Assembly: GCF_000472425.1 (NCBI RefSeq)
Contig: NZ_AXAI01000005.1
Span: 359,388-423,387, forward strand
Length of the DNA: 64,000 nt
Direction: 5' to 3'
Source: Bradyrhizobium sp. Tv2a-2
Lineage (GTDB): Bacteria; Pseudomonadota; Alphaproteobacteria; Rhizobiales; Xanthobacteraceae
Shown: piece after piece, positions 19,129-29,718 of the stretch
Numbering within the stretch: position 1 is the stretch's first letter
How the letters are laid out: each line of letters begins with the position of its first letter
Program-made: the position numbers and the translations under genes
The notes under the pieces: model-generated
Database searches by the model: none
What the model saw: only the letters and a program-made list of their open reading frames with translations
What the model was told of the DNA's origin: nothing

Positions 19129-20433
19129 ATGATGCGCAACGAGACGATTGCTATTCACGCCGGCTACGATACCGACCCGACCACCAAGGCGGTTGCCGTC
19201 CCGATCTACCAGACCGCATCCTATGCTTTCGACAGCGCCGACCACGGCGCCGCGCTCTTCAACCTTGAAGCCGAAGGTTTTCGCTACAGCCGGATTGCCA
19301 ACCCGACGAGTGCTGTGCTGGAAAAGCGCATCGCCGAGCTCGAGGGCGGCGTCGGGGCGCTGGCGGTCGCGACCGGCCAGGCTGCGCTGCATTTTTCATT
19401 TGTCAATGTCGCCGACGGCGGCGGCAATATCGTCTCCGTGCCGCAGCTCTATGGCACGACCCATACGCTGCTGGCGCATATCCTGCCACGCCAGGGCATC
19501 ACTGGCCGCTTTGCCGAGAGCGACCGTCCCGAGGCGATCGAGAGATTGATCGACGAGAACACCAAGGCCGTGTTTGCCGAGAGCATCGGCAACCCCGCGG
19601 GCAATGTCTGCGACATCGAGGCACTGGCGAAAGTCGCGCATCGCCACGGCGTGCCACTGATCATAGACAACACAGTGGCAACGCCGATTCTGCTCAAGCC
19701 GTTTGACTACGGCGCCGACATTGTCGCGCATTCGCTGACAAAATTCCTCGGCGGTCACGGCACCACGCTCGGCGGCGCCATCGTCGACAGCGGCCGCTTT
19801 CCCTGGAAGGGCAATGCCCGCTTCCCGGCGTTCAACGATCCAGACGTGTCTTATCACGGCCTCGTCTACGCCGACCGCTTCGGACCCAAGGCCTATATCG
19901 AGCGCGCGCGCAGCGTCTATCAGCGCACCATGGGCGCGGTGCTGTCGCCGTTCAACGCCTTCCTGCTGTTGCAGGGCATCGAGACCGTGGCGCTGCGCGT
20001 CGAGCGCCATGTCGAAAACGCGCGCAAGGTCGCGGAATTCCTGCGGGCCGATCCGCGCGTCGCCTGGGTGAACTATGCGGGATTCCCCGACAGCCCCTAT
20101 TACCCGCTCGTGCAGAAATATCTCAACGGCAATGCCTCGTCGCTGTTCACCTTCGGCATCAAGGGCGGGATGGAGGCGGGCAAGACTTTTTATGACGCGC
20201 TGAAGCTGATCACGCGTCTCGTCAATATCGGCGACGCCAAGTCGCTCGCCTGCCATCCGGCCTCGACCACACACCGGCAGATGTCGCGCGAGCAGCAAAG
20301 GATCGCAGGCATCCTTCCCGAGACCATTCGTCTCTCGGTCGGCATCGAGCATGTCGCCGATATCATCGAGGATATCGACCAGGCATTGGCGAAAGCCTGC
20401 CCGGACCGGGGCCGGCTCGAGGCCGCCGAATAG
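19129..20433 (+). CDS. metY: O-acetylhomoserine sulfhydrylase (aminocarboxypropyltransferase)
   Basis: A 434-residue Cys/Met-metabolism PLP enzyme that makes homocysteine (or methionine) from O-acetylhomoserine and sulfide (or methanethiol). Seen: N-terminal TIAIHAGYDTDPTT, the YSRIANPTSAVLEKRIAELEG segment, the PLP-binding Lys in AHSLTKFLGGHG, and the C-terminal HPASTTHRQMS and RLSVGIEHVADI motifs. The long insertion with FPAFNDPDVSYHGLVYADRFG is typical of the MetY branch and not of cystathionine enzymes. GGAGG precedes the start. A MetA-family acyltransferase follows 14 bp later, so the pair makes an activated homoserine and then sulfhydrylates it. Confidence 0.93.
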   Translation: MMRNETIAIHAGYDTDPTTKAVAVPIYQTASYAFDSADHGAALFNLEAEGFRYSRIANPTSAVLEKRIAELEGGVGALAVATGQAALHFSFVNVADGGGNIVSVPQLYGTTHTLLAHILPRQGITGRFAESDRPEAIERLIDENTKAVFAESIGNPAGNVCDIEALAKVAHRHGVPLIIDNTVATPILLKPFDYGADIVAHSLTKFLGGHGTTLGGAIVDSGRFPWKGNARFPAFNDPDVSYHGLVYADRFGPKAYIERARSVYQRTMGAVLSPFNAFLLLQGIETVALRVERHVENARKVAEFLRADPRVAWVNYAGFPDSPYYPLVQKYLNGNASSLFTFGIKGGMEAGKTFYDALKLITRLVNIGDAKSLACHPASTTHRQMSREQQRIAGILPETIRLSVGIEHVADIIEDIDQALAKACPDRGRLEAAE

Positions 20434-20447
20434 ACGGCAGGATTATC

Positions 20448-21428
20448 ATGATCCTTCTGTTCGACAAGAAGCAGTCGATCGCAAGCCCGACGCTGGCGCC
20501 GGGGCAGGACGCGTTCGATCACGGCGAACGAAGCGAGCTCACCATCGGCCTCGTCAACAACATGCCCGACAGCGCGTTGAAACCGACCGAGAGACAATTC
20601 TCGCGTCTGCTGAGCGGCGCGGCGGGACAGGCCACGATCCACTTCCACTTCTTCTCGCTGCCCTCGGTCAACCGTTCCTCGCAAGCGCGCGCACATATCG
20701 AGAAGGAATATAGCGATATCGCCGATCTCGGCCGGCTGAAGCTCGACGGCCTGATCGTCACGGGCGCCGAGCCGAATGGCTGTACTCTTCCGCAGGAAAC
20801 CTTGTGGCGCGAGCTGACCGATATCATCGATTGGGCCAAGATCAACACGCGATCGACGATCTGGTCCTGCCTCGCCGCGCATGCGGCCGTGCTGCATCTC
20901 GACGGCATAGAGCGGCAGCGCCTGCCGGCAAAGTGCTCAGGCGTCCAGACCTGCATCAAGGCCACTGACGACTGGCTGACCCGCGGCCTGCGTGGACCGC
21001 TGAAGGTCCCGCATTCGCGCCTCAACGAGGTACGCGAGAGCGATCTTGTGAATCGCGGCTACCGGGTCCTGACCCGGTCGAACGCGGCCGGCGTCGACAT
21101 TTTCGCCAAGCAATTCGACAGCCGATTCATCTTCTTCCAGGGCCACCCGGAATATGACGCGCTGTCGCTGCAGCGAGAATATATGCGCGACCTCGCCCGA
21201 TACCTCGCCGGCGAGCGGGAGGACTATCCGGCAATCCCGGCGAGTTATTTCGATGCAGCGACCGAAGCCCAGCTCACGAGCTTTGAAAAGCGCGCCAGAT
21301 CCGGGCGCGACCCGACCCTCGCAGCCGAACTGCCCGGTCTGACGCTGCGCGTCGATATCGCCGCGGGCGTCGCCGCACATGTGATCTTGCGAAATTGGCT
21401 GGCTTTTCTCGGGCGACAGCCGGGATAA
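20448..21428 (+). CDS. metA: MetA-family homoserine O-acyltransferase (divergent)
   Basis: A 326-residue member of the MetA glutamine-amidotransferase-like family, which acylates the hydroxyl of homoserine. Cys141 in STIWSCLAAHAAVLH is the predicted nucleophile, and His233 and Glu235 in FQGHPEYD complete the triad. The acyl-specificity site, Gly in succinyl-type and Glu in acetyl-type enzymes, aligns with Asn110 in VTGAEPNG, so the donor (acetyl- or succinyl-CoA) cannot be called from that residue. The protein is longer at its N-terminus than E. coli MetA and has LVNNMPDSALKPTERQF in place of the usual NLMPxKxxTExQ. It is coupled to metY upstream. Confidence 0.88.
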   Translation: MILLFDKKQSIASPTLAPGQDAFDHGERSELTIGLVNNMPDSALKPTERQFSRLLSGAAGQATIHFHFFSLPSVNRSSQARAHIEKEYSDIADLGRLKLDGLIVTGAEPNGCTLPQETLWRELTDIIDWAKINTRSTIWSCLAAHAAVLHLDGIERQRLPAKCSGVQTCIKATDDWLTRGLRGPLKVPHSRLNEVRESDLVNRGYRVLTRSNAAGVDIFAKQFDSRFIFFQGHPEYDALSLQREYMRDLARYLAGEREDYPAIPASYFDAATEAQLTSFEKRARSGRDPTLAAELPGLTLRVDIAAGVAAHVILRNWLAFLGRQPG

Positions 21429-21539
21429 CCACGCCGTCTTTATCCCGGTCGGGGTGGCGGCGGCACGCAAAGCCCGCTACATTGGGGGCGATCCGCAATC
21501 CCCCGTCGCGCTCTCCTTTTCGCAAGCCGTTCCGCCCGC

Positions 21540-23381
<1,842 letters not shown>

Positions 23382-23393
23382 GGCGGAACGCGC

Positions 23394-23425
23394 TTCACCT
23401 CGCCCCGCTTGCGGCGCGAGGTGAA
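23394..23425. terminator. Hairpin between convergent recQ and acdS
   Basis: TTCACCTCGC (23394-23403) pairs perfectly with GCGAGGTGAA (23416-23425); the loop can pair further (CCGC/GCGG). It sits between two converging genes 53 bp apart and is a likely bidirectional terminator, although a strong T-run is absent on both strands. Confidence 0.65.
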
Positions 23426-23434
23426 CTTCAAGCA

Positions 23435-24448
23435 TCACCCATTCCTGAACGCATACGCATAGCCGTTGATCGCGGGCGCGCCGCCGAGATGGGCGTAGAG
23501 CACCTTGGAGCCGGCAGGGAAATAGCCCTTCTTCACCAGGTCCATCATGCCCTGCATGGATTTGCCTTCATAGACGGGGTCGGTGATCATGCCCTCCAGC
23601 CGCGCGCAGAGACGGATGGCGTCCTTGGTCTCGTCGGAGGGAACGCCATAGGCCGGGTAGGCGTAATCCTCGACCAGCACGACGTCGTCGTCCTCGATGT
23701 CGCGGCCAAGCTCGACAAGTGCCGCGGTGTTGCGCGCGATATCGAGCACCTGCGCCTTGGTCTGATTGGGCGTGAAGGATGCATCGATGCCGATCACCCG
23801 GCGCGCGCGGCCGTCCTTGGCGAAGCCGACCGTCATGCCGGCATGGGTCGAGCCGGTGACGGTGCAGACGACGATATAATCGAATTTGAAGCCGAGCTCC
23901 TTCTCCTGCGCGCGCACCTCTTCGGCAAAGCCGACATAGCCGAGCCCGCCGAACTTGTGAACGGAGGCGCCGGCCGGGATCGCATAGGGCTTGCCGCCCG
24001 CGGCCTTCACCTCTTCGATCGCCTCTTCCCAGCTCTTGCGGATGCCGATGTCGAAGCCGTCCTCGACCAGGCGCACGTCCGCGCCCATGATGCGGCTGAG
24101 CAGGATGTTGCCGACGCGATCATAGACTGCGTCCTCATGCGGTACCCAGGCTTCCTGCACCAGGCGGCACTTCATGCCGAGCTTGGCCGCAACCGCCGCA
24201 ACCATGCGGGTGTGATTCGACTGCACGCCGCCGATCGACACCAGCGTGTCGGCGTTGGAGGCGATGGCGTCGGGAATTATGTATTCGAGCTTGCGCAGCT
24301 TGTTGCCGCCGAAAGCGAGACCGGAGTTGCAGTCCTCCCGCTTCGCATAGAGTTCGACCTTGCCGCCGAGATGGCGCGACAGCCGGTCCAGCTTCTCGAT
24401 GTGAGTGGGCCCGAAGGTGAGCGGATAGCGCGCGAATTTTTCCAGCAT
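23435..24448 (-). CDS. acdS: 1-aminocyclopropane-1-carboxylate deaminase
   Basis: A 337-residue fold-type II PLP enzyme that breaks the plant ethylene precursor ACC into 2-oxobutyrate and ammonia. The PLP Lys is in [13 protein letters not shown] and the Ser in [13 protein letters not shown] is the nucleophile region. The Glu in [11 protein letters not shown] and the Leu in [13 protein letters not shown] match the Glu295/Leu322 pair that separates true ACC deaminases from D-cysteine desulfhydrases. Length is right for the family. It is divergent from an Lrp-type regulator, the standard acdR-acdS arrangement in rhizobia. The enzyme lowers plant ethylene and helps root association. Confidence 0.96.
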   Translation of the reverse strand: MLEKFARYPLTFGPTHIEKLDRLSRHLGGKVELYAKREDCNSGLAFGGNKLRKLEYIIPDAIASNADTLVSIGGVQSNHTRMVAAVAAKLGMKCRLVQEAWVPHEDAVYDRVGNILLSRIMGADVRLVEDGFDIGIRKSWEEAIEEVKAAGGKPYAIPAGASVHKFGGLGYVGFAEEVRAQEKELGFKFDYIVVCTVTGSTHAGMTVGFAKDGRARRVIGIDASFTPNQTKAQVLDIARNTAALVELGRDIEDDDVVLVEDYAYPAYGVPSDETKDAIRLCARLEGMITDPVYEGKSMQGMMDLVKKGYFPAGSKVLYAHLGGAPAINGYAYAFRNG

Positions 24449-24595
24449 GCTGGCTGCCCCGAATGAGTGGTTGCTGGCCGGAGCTCTAGCACTAAGTGCT
24501 GGAAAGGTGCTCCCGAATTTTACGCTCGAAAGTCCTGAATACTTGCAGTATTTTACACAATCTCTGCCACTAGTGCCATCTTCCTACCTAATGAT

Positions 24596-24608
24596 GGAAG
24601 AATCTTCC
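24596..24608. promoter_or_regulatory. 13-bp palindrome abutting the acdR start; candidate AcdR/Lrp operator
   Basis: GGAAGA-A-TCTTCC is a perfect palindrome that ends one base before the ATG of the regulator gene. A third copy of the arm, TCTTCC, lies at 24579-24584, so the arms alternate in direction. GGAAGA also doubles as the ribosome site, so a bound protein or RNA hairpin here would block translation start. Lrp-family proteins bind degenerate 15-bp palindromes; autoregulation is inferred. Confidence 0.45.
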
Positions 24609-25073
24609 ATGTCGGCCAAGCTGGATCGCATCGACCTCAAGATGCTGCGTTTGCTGCAGAATAACGCCCGGCTCAGCAACGCGGAGCTGGCCGGGATGGC
24701 CGGGGTCAGCCCCGCCACCTGCCATCGCCGCACCCAGCGCCTGTTCGAAGAGGGTTTCATCAGCGAGGCGAGAGCCATCATCGCCCCGCGCAACGTCGGC
24801 AAGGGCGCACTGGTGATGGTAGGCGTCGTGCTCGACCGCTCAACGCCCGAGAGTTTTGCCGCTTTCGAGCAGGCGGTGGCAAAACTGAAATTCGTGCTCG
24901 ACTGCCACCTCGTCGCCGGCGATTTCGACTACTTCCTCAAGATCCGCGTCGGCGACATGGAGGATTTCAACCGCATCCACGGCGAGCAGCTGATCGCGCT
25001 GCCCGGTGTCCGGCAGACGCGCACCTTCTTTGTGATGAAGGAAGTCGTCGACAACGCGCCGCTGGATTTCTGA
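24609..25073 (+). CDS. acdR: Lrp/AsnC-family regulator of acdS
   Basis: A 154-residue Lrp-type regulator. An N-terminal winged helix-turn-helix (LDRIDLKMLRLLQNNARLSNAELAGMAGVSPATCHRRTQRL) is followed by an AsnC/RAM ligand domain (about 65-150) with GDFDYFLKIRVGDMEDF and LPGVRQTRTFFVMKEV. Divergent placement with acdS indicates AcdR, which activates ACC deaminase in response to ACC and low oxygen in studied bacteria. The start at 24609 is chosen as it has GGAAGA upstream; in-frame Met codons at 24591 and 24594 are alternatives, and the longer frame to 24447 overlaps the acdS start. Confidence 0.9.
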   Translation: MSAKLDRIDLKMLRLLQNNARLSNAELAGMAGVSPATCHRRTQRLFEEGFISEARAIIAPRNVGKGALVMVGVVLDRSTPESFAAFEQAVAKLKFVLDCHLVAGDFDYFLKIRVGDMEDFNRIHGEQLIALPGVRQTRTFFVMKEVVDNAPLDF

Positions 25074-25242
25074 TACGTAAATGTACTGCGGTGAACCGTC
25101 GCAGCTCTTTGCGAGCATTAATTCGAATTAATTCCCCGGCAAGCACCTTTTAATGACGCCGACAGGCTGCGGTAAGGCCACGCGCGTTAACTCTCCGAAC
25201 AAGGCCAACGAGCCTCAACCCAATTTTGGAGACAAAAGCCAA

Positions 25243-26757
25243 ATGACAGAGAACGCCCATCCCATTCGCAAGATCTTGTCGGCGCGGCGCCTGGCGCTGC
25301 TCGGCTCGGTCGCTGTGCTCGGTTCGGCCCTGATGCTGGGCGGCCCGCTCGCCGGCAACCACCTCGCCTCGCCCGCCCATGCCGCGATCCAGAGCGCACA
25401 ACAAGGCCCGACCGGCTTCGCCGATCTCGTCGCCAAGGTGAAGCCTGCCGTGATCGCCGTCAGCGTCAAGGTGGACGCCGACGCTGTGTCTTCGCACGGG
25501 GGACAGAGCGACGATGAGGATGCCTCGCCGTTCTCCGGCTCGCCGTTCGAGAAATTCTTCCATCAATATGGCGAGAACGGCCCGCGCATGCGGATGGCGC
25601 CGCAGCATCGCGAGATCACCGGTCTCGGCTCCGGCTTCTTCATTTCCGCCGACGGTTATGCGGTGACCAACAACCACGTTGTCGATCACGCCTCCTCGGT
25701 GAAGGTGACGACCGATGACGGCACCATCTATACCGCCAAGGTGATCGGCACCGATCCGAAAACCGACCTTGCGCTGATCAAGGTCGACGACAAGGGCAAG
25801 AAGGATTTTCCCTACGTCAACTTCGAGGATCAGAAGCCGCGCATCGGTGACTGGGTCGTCGCGGTCGGCAATCCCTACGGGCTCGGCGGCACCGTGACCG
25901 CCGGCATCATCTCGGCCGAAGGCCGCGACATCGGCTCCGGCCCCTATGACAGCTACATCCAGATCGACGCGCCCATCAACAAGGGCAATTCGGGCGGCCC
26001 GACCTTCGACATCAATGGCAATGTGATCGGCGTCAACACCGCGATCTATTCGCCCTCCGGCGGCTCGGTCGGCATCGGCTTCGACATCCCGGCGGCGACG
26101 GCCAAGGCCGTGATCGCACAGCTCAAGGAGCATGGTTCGGTGACCCGCGCCTATATCGGCGTGCAGGTGCAGCCGGTCACGGCAGGAATTGCCGAAAGCC
26201 TCGGCTTGAAGAAGGCCGAAGGCGCGCTGGTCGACGAGGCGCAATCCGACACGCCCGCGGCGAAGGCCGGCATCCAGCCGGGTGACGTCATCACCGCAGT
26301 CAACGGCAAGGCGGTGAAGGATTCGCGCGAGCTCGCCCGCGAGATCTCGACCATGACGCCCGGCGCCACGGTCAAGCTCGACGTGCTGCGCAAGGGCGAT
26401 TCGAAGACCTTCGACGTGACGCTCGCCACCATGCCGAACCAGCGTGAGGCGAATGCGGGCAAGGAGGAAGGCTCCGCGTCGACCCCGCATCTCGGGCTCT
26501 CGGTCGCACCGGCCGGTGAAGTCGCCGGCGCCGGCAGCAAGGGTGTAGTCGTCACCAATGTCGATCCGGAAGGTCCGGCCGCTGAGCACGGCTTCAAGTC
26601 AGGTGACGTGATCCTCTCCGTCGGAGGCAACAGCGTCTCCAACGTCACCGAGCTGCGCAAGGCGCTGGCCGATGCCAAGAGCGCAGGCAAGCACCAGGTG
26701 TTGATGCAGGTGAAGACCGCCGACAACACCCACTTCGTCGCCATGCCGATCGGCTGA
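25243..26757 (+). CDS. degP: Periplasmic DegP/HtrA-type serine protease
   Basis: A 504-residue Do-family endoprotease and chaperone for misfolded envelope proteins. A signal peptide (RRLALLGSVAVLGSALMLGG, ending near ASPAHA) precedes a trypsin-like domain with His in VTNNHVVD, Asp in KTDLALIKV and Ser in NKGNSGGPTF. Two PDZ domains follow (about 270-370 and 400-500; GVQVQPVTAGIAESLGL and LGLSVAPAGEV). The ATG at 25243 is preceded by TGGAG; an in-frame upstream ATG at 25153 would put 30 unsuitable residues before the signal peptide. A strong terminator follows. Confidence 0.94.
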   Translation: MTENAHPIRKILSARRLALLGSVAVLGSALMLGGPLAGNHLASPAHAAIQSAQQGPTGFADLVAKVKPAVIAVSVKVDADAVSSHGGQSDDEDASPFSGSPFEKFFHQYGENGPRMRMAPQHREITGLGSGFFISADGYAVTNNHVVDHASSVKVTTDDGTIYTAKVIGTDPKTDLALIKVDDKGKKDFPYVNFEDQKPRIGDWVVAVGNPYGLGGTVTAGIISAEGRDIGSGPYDSYIQIDAPINKGNSGGPTFDINGNVIGVNTAIYSPSGGSVGIGFDIPAATAKAVIAQLKEHGSVTRAYIGVQVQPVTAGIAESLGLKKAEGALVDEAQSDTPAAKAGIQPGDVITAVNGKAVKDSRELAREISTMTPGATVKLDVLRKGDSKTFDVTLATMPNQREANAGKEEGSASTPHLGLSVAPAGEVAGAGSKGVVVTNVDPEGPAAEHGFKSGDVILSVGGNSVSNVTELRKALADAKSAGKHQVLMQVKTADNTHFVAMPIG

Positions 26758-26783
26758 TCGGTCCGATCAGGTAGGCGAAACGA

Positions 26784-26830
26784 GCCCGTCGTCCGCGCAT
26801 TCTCCAGGCGCGGGCGGCGGGCGCTTTTTT
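26784..26830 (+). terminator. Rho-independent terminator of degP
   Basis: GCCCGTCGTCCGCGC (26784-26798) pairs with GCGCGGGCGGCGGGC (26808-26822), using G-T pairs, and is followed by six T residues at 26825-26830. Confidence 0.92.
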
Positions 26831-26967
26831 GACTTCTCCCCGCTGGGAAGAGCTGGCGGACAAAGAATGTGCGGCCAAAGACCAGAGGCGCTGGAAGGGC
26901 TGCCACCGCGCGGCAATTTGTGGCACAAGGGCGGTCACGCCGCGCCCTGCCGATCAGCGAGTTCACA

Positions 26968-28263
26968 ATGCCCGCGCCCAAACCACCCGCGTTCGAGACC
27001 CTGAGCCTGCACGCCGGCCAGCACCCGGATCCAACGACCGGCGCCCGCGCGGTGCCCATCTACCAGACGACCTCCTATGTGTTCCAGGATTCCGAGCACG
27101 CCGCGGCGCTGTTCAATCTGGAGCGCGCCGGCCACATCTATACCCGCATCTCCAATCCGACGACCGCCGTGCTCGAGGAGCGGCTGGCGGCGCTGGAGAA
27201 TGGCGTCGGCTCGATCTGCACCGCGAGCGGCATGGCGGCGCTGCATCTGGCCATTGCGACCTTGCTCAATGCCGGCGACCACATCGTCGCCTCCGCCTCG
27301 CTCTATGGCGGCACCATCAATCTGCTTGCACATACGCTGCCGCGCTTCGGCATCACCACGACGTTCGTAAAGCCGCGCGATCACCAGGCCTTCCGCGCCG
27401 CAATCCGGCCAAACACGCGGCTCGTGATCGCCGAGACCATCGGCAATCCCGGGCTCGAAGTGCTCGACACATCCGCGGTCGCTGCTATCGCGCATGATGC
27501 AAAGATTCCACTCCTGATCGACAACACCTTTGCGACGCCTTATCTCAGCCGCCCGATCGACCATGGCGCCGATATTGTCATGCACTCCGTGACAAAATGG
27601 CTGGGCGGCCACGGCATTGCGATCGGCGGCGCCATCGTCGATGGCGGCCGCTTCGACTGGCGAGCGTCGGAGAAATTCGCGGTGCTGACCGAGCCCTATG
27701 CCGGTTATCACGGCATTGTCTTTGACGAGCAGTTCGGCCCGGCGGCCTTCATCATGCGCGCCCGCACCGAAGGCCTGCGCGATTTCGGCGCCTGCATCTC
27801 GCCGACCAATGCGTTCCAGCTCCTGCAGGGCGTCGAGACGCTGGCGGTACGCATGGACCGGCACATGCAGAACACCCACGCGGTGCTGGATGCTCTCAAG
27901 AGCAACAAGGCGGTTGAATGGGTGCTGCATCCCTCGCTGGAGGATCACCCGGACTATCAACTGGCAAAGCGCTTGCTGCCGCGCGGCGCCGGCTCCATCG
28001 TCAGCTTCGGCATCAAGGGCGGCCGAGCGGCGGGCCGCAAATTCATCGAGTCCCTGCGCATGATCAGCCACCTTGCAAATGTCGGCGACGCCAAGACGCT
28101 GGTGATCCACCCCGCCTCGACCACGCATCAGCAGATGGACGCCGCACAGTTGAAGGCGGCCGGAATCGGCGAGGAATTGGTGCGGCTGTCCGTCGGCATC
28201 GAAGCCGCCCAGGACATCATCGACGATCTCGGCCTCGCGCTGCGCGCCTCGCAAAAGGTTTGA
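26968..28263 (+). CDS. Second O-acetylhomoserine sulfhydrylase-like enzyme
   Basis: A 431-residue MetY paralogue. It has [40 protein letters not shown], the PLP Lys in [12 protein letters not shown], the insertion [21 protein letters not shown], and C-terminal [11 protein letters not shown] and [12 protein letters not shown]. It is clearly different in sequence from the MetY at 19129, so this is an old paralogue and not a recent duplicate. It could use another sulfur donor such as methanethiol (inference). The frame runs upstream to 26869, but MPAPKPPAF at 26968 is the natural start. An alpha/beta hydrolase gene begins on the last base of its stop codon. Confidence 0.9.
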   Translation: MPAPKPPAFETLSLHAGQHPDPTTGARAVPIYQTTSYVFQDSEHAAALFNLERAGHIYTRISNPTTAVLEERLAALENGVGSICTASGMAALHLAIATLLNAGDHIVASASLYGGTINLLAHTLPRFGITTTFVKPRDHQAFRAAIRPNTRLVIAETIGNPGLEVLDTSAVAAIAHDAKIPLLIDNTFATPYLSRPIDHGADIVMHSVTKWLGGHGIAIGGAIVDGGRFDWRASEKFAVLTEPYAGYHGIVFDEQFGPAAFIMRARTEGLRDFGACISPTNAFQLLQGVETLAVRMDRHMQNTHAVLDALKSNKAVEWVLHPSLEDHPDYQLAKRLLPRGAGSIVSFGIKGGRAAGRKFIESLRMISHLANVGDAKTLVIHPASTTHQQMDAAQLKAAGIGEELVRLSVGIEAAQDIIDDLGLALRASQKV

Positions 28264-29051
28264 TGCCCATGAATCTCCAGGTGAACGGCAAGCAGGCTTT
28301 TGTTGCGACAGGCGGCCGCGAATTCGACAGATCACTTCCGGCCGTCGTGCTGATCCATGGCGCCGGCTTCGATCACACCGCCTGGGCGCTGCACAGCCGC
28401 TGGTTTGCGCATAACGGCTTTTCGGTGCTGGTGCCCGATCTGCCAGGCCATGGCCGCTCGGCGGGCCCCGCGCTTGGCAGCATCGCCGAGATGGCCGATT
28501 GGACGGCGGCACTGCTGAATGCGGCCGGCGCGAGCAAGGCGCATCTGATCGGCCATTCCATGGGCTCGCTGATCGCGCTCGATACCGCGGCACGGCATCC
28601 CGACAAGGTGTCGGCGCTCAGCCTGATCGGCACCGCGGCGGCCATGACCGTCGGCCCCGACCTGCTGAAAGCCGCGGAAGCCAATGACCAGGCCGCCATC
28701 GACATGGTCTCGATCTGGGGCTTGGGGTTTTCCGCCGAACTCGGCGGCAGCCTGGCGCCGGGCCTGTGGATGCATGGCGGCGCGCAACGCACGCTGCAAT
28801 ACTGCGCGCCCGGCGTGCTCTATTCCGACCTGGCTGCATGCAACGCCTATCTCGATGCGCCTGTATCGGCCGCGATGGTCAAGGTGCCGACCACCGTGAT
28901 CCTCGGCGAGCGCGACATGATGACACCCGCAAAGGCCGGCAAGGCGTTGGCCGCAGCGATCCCCAATGCACGCACAGTGGTGCTCGCGGGCGCCGGACAT
29001 ATGATGATGTCGGAACGGCCGGATGCGCTGCTGGCGGCGATCAGGGGCTGA
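28263..29051 (+). CDS. Alpha/beta hydrolase
   Basis: A 262-residue hydrolase with the oxyanion/HG motif VVLIHGAGFDHTAW, a DLPGHGRS segment, the nucleophile elbow IGHSMGSLIAL, an acid in LGERDMMTP and the base His in LAGAGHMMMSERP. The start overlaps the stop of the MetY-like gene (TGATG), so translation is coupled. Such hydrolases act on esters, lactones or C-C bonds; the operon link suggests a sulfur-compound or acyl-homoserine role, but this is only inference. A much longer frame opening at 27918 lies inside the upstream gene and is not real. Confidence 0.88.
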   Translation: MPMNLQVNGKQAFVATGGREFDRSLPAVVLIHGAGFDHTAWALHSRWFAHNGFSVLVPDLPGHGRSAGPALGSIAEMADWTAALLNAAGASKAHLIGHSMGSLIALDTAARHPDKVSALSLIGTAAAMTVGPDLLKAAEANDQAAIDMVSIWGLGFSAELGGSLAPGLWMHGGAQRTLQYCAPGVLYSDLAACNAYLDAPVSAAMVKVPTTVILGERDMMTPAKAGKALAAAIPNARTVVLAGAGHMMMSERPDALLAAIRG

Positions 29052-29184
29052 CGTAGCGCTGCGGGATCACAGTCCCGCCCCTTCGCGATCGAGGCGATCG
29101 GCGGCACACGCTCGGATGCGAAGACACAGGCGATCCTGGTGCGCCACGATTCTCGGGCTCGCGTTCCAAACCGCGCGTGATCGC

Positions 29185-29718
29185 CTACGGCGATCCCGGC
29201 GTCCAGCACAAAGCGAGATACTGGCCTTCCGCGATCTGCGCCGGCGACATCTTCGAGGCCACTGCATTGCGCAACCGCAGGAAATAATCGCGCTCGTGCT
29301 TTGCGGCACGTGCCGCCGCGAGATTGAGCCATTTATAGGCGAGCACGAAATCCTGCGGCAGGCCGTGGCCCTTGTCGTACATCAGGCCGAGCATGGCCTG
29401 GCCGAACGGATTGCCGCTGATCGCGGCCTGAACGTAAAGATCGGCCGCCTCGGTATAGGCCTGCGGAGCGCCGTAGCCGTTTTCGTACATGAAGCCGAGG
29501 AAGGACTGAGCACGGGCGTTGCCCCGCAGCGCCAGCGGCGTCAGCAGTTTGACGGCGCCGATGTAGTCGCCGCGCGCGTAAGCCGCGTTGGCGCTTGCGA
29601 GCGTGTCTGCGCGTGCAGCGGGCAGCGAGAGCGCAAGGCAGGCGCAGAGCGCAAACGCCGCGACGAGGACACGGGGCACCGCCTTGCGCTCAATGCACGG
29701 TATGAATCGTGAGATCAT
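29185..29718 (-). CDS. Exported Sel1/TPR repeat protein
   Basis: A 177-residue exported protein. A signal peptide (about 1-38, FALCACLALSLPAARA) is followed by Sel1-like repeats: YIGAVKLLTPLALRGNARAQSFLGFMYENG and ADLYVQAAISGNPFGQAMLGLMYDKG, each with the alternating Ala/Gly pattern of SLR helices. The gene starts at 29718, 29 bp inside the end of gspD, with GGGAG upstream, so it is the downstream partner of the secretin gene. It may act as a periplasmic scaffold or pilotin-like helper for secretin assembly (inference); the pilotin of this system is otherwise not visible. Confidence 0.8.
   Translation of the reverse strand: MISRFIPCIERKAVPRVLVAAFALCACLALSLPAARADTLASANAAYARGDYIGAVKLLTPLALRGNARAQSFLGFMYENGYGAPQAYTEAADLYVQAAISGNPFGQAMLGLMYDKGHGLPQDFVLAYKWLNLAAARAAKHERDYFLRLRNAVASKMSPAQIAEGQYLALCWTPGSP

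Noticed and set aside
25150..26589. 479-codon open frame on the minus strand under degP
   Set aside because: Shadow of the protease gene with Asp/Arg/Gly bias and no recognisable domains.
26935..28593. 552-codon open frame on the minus strand under the second MetY gene
   Set aside because: Arg/Gln/Gly-rich shadow translation; the plus-strand PLP enzyme and hydrolase are unambiguous.
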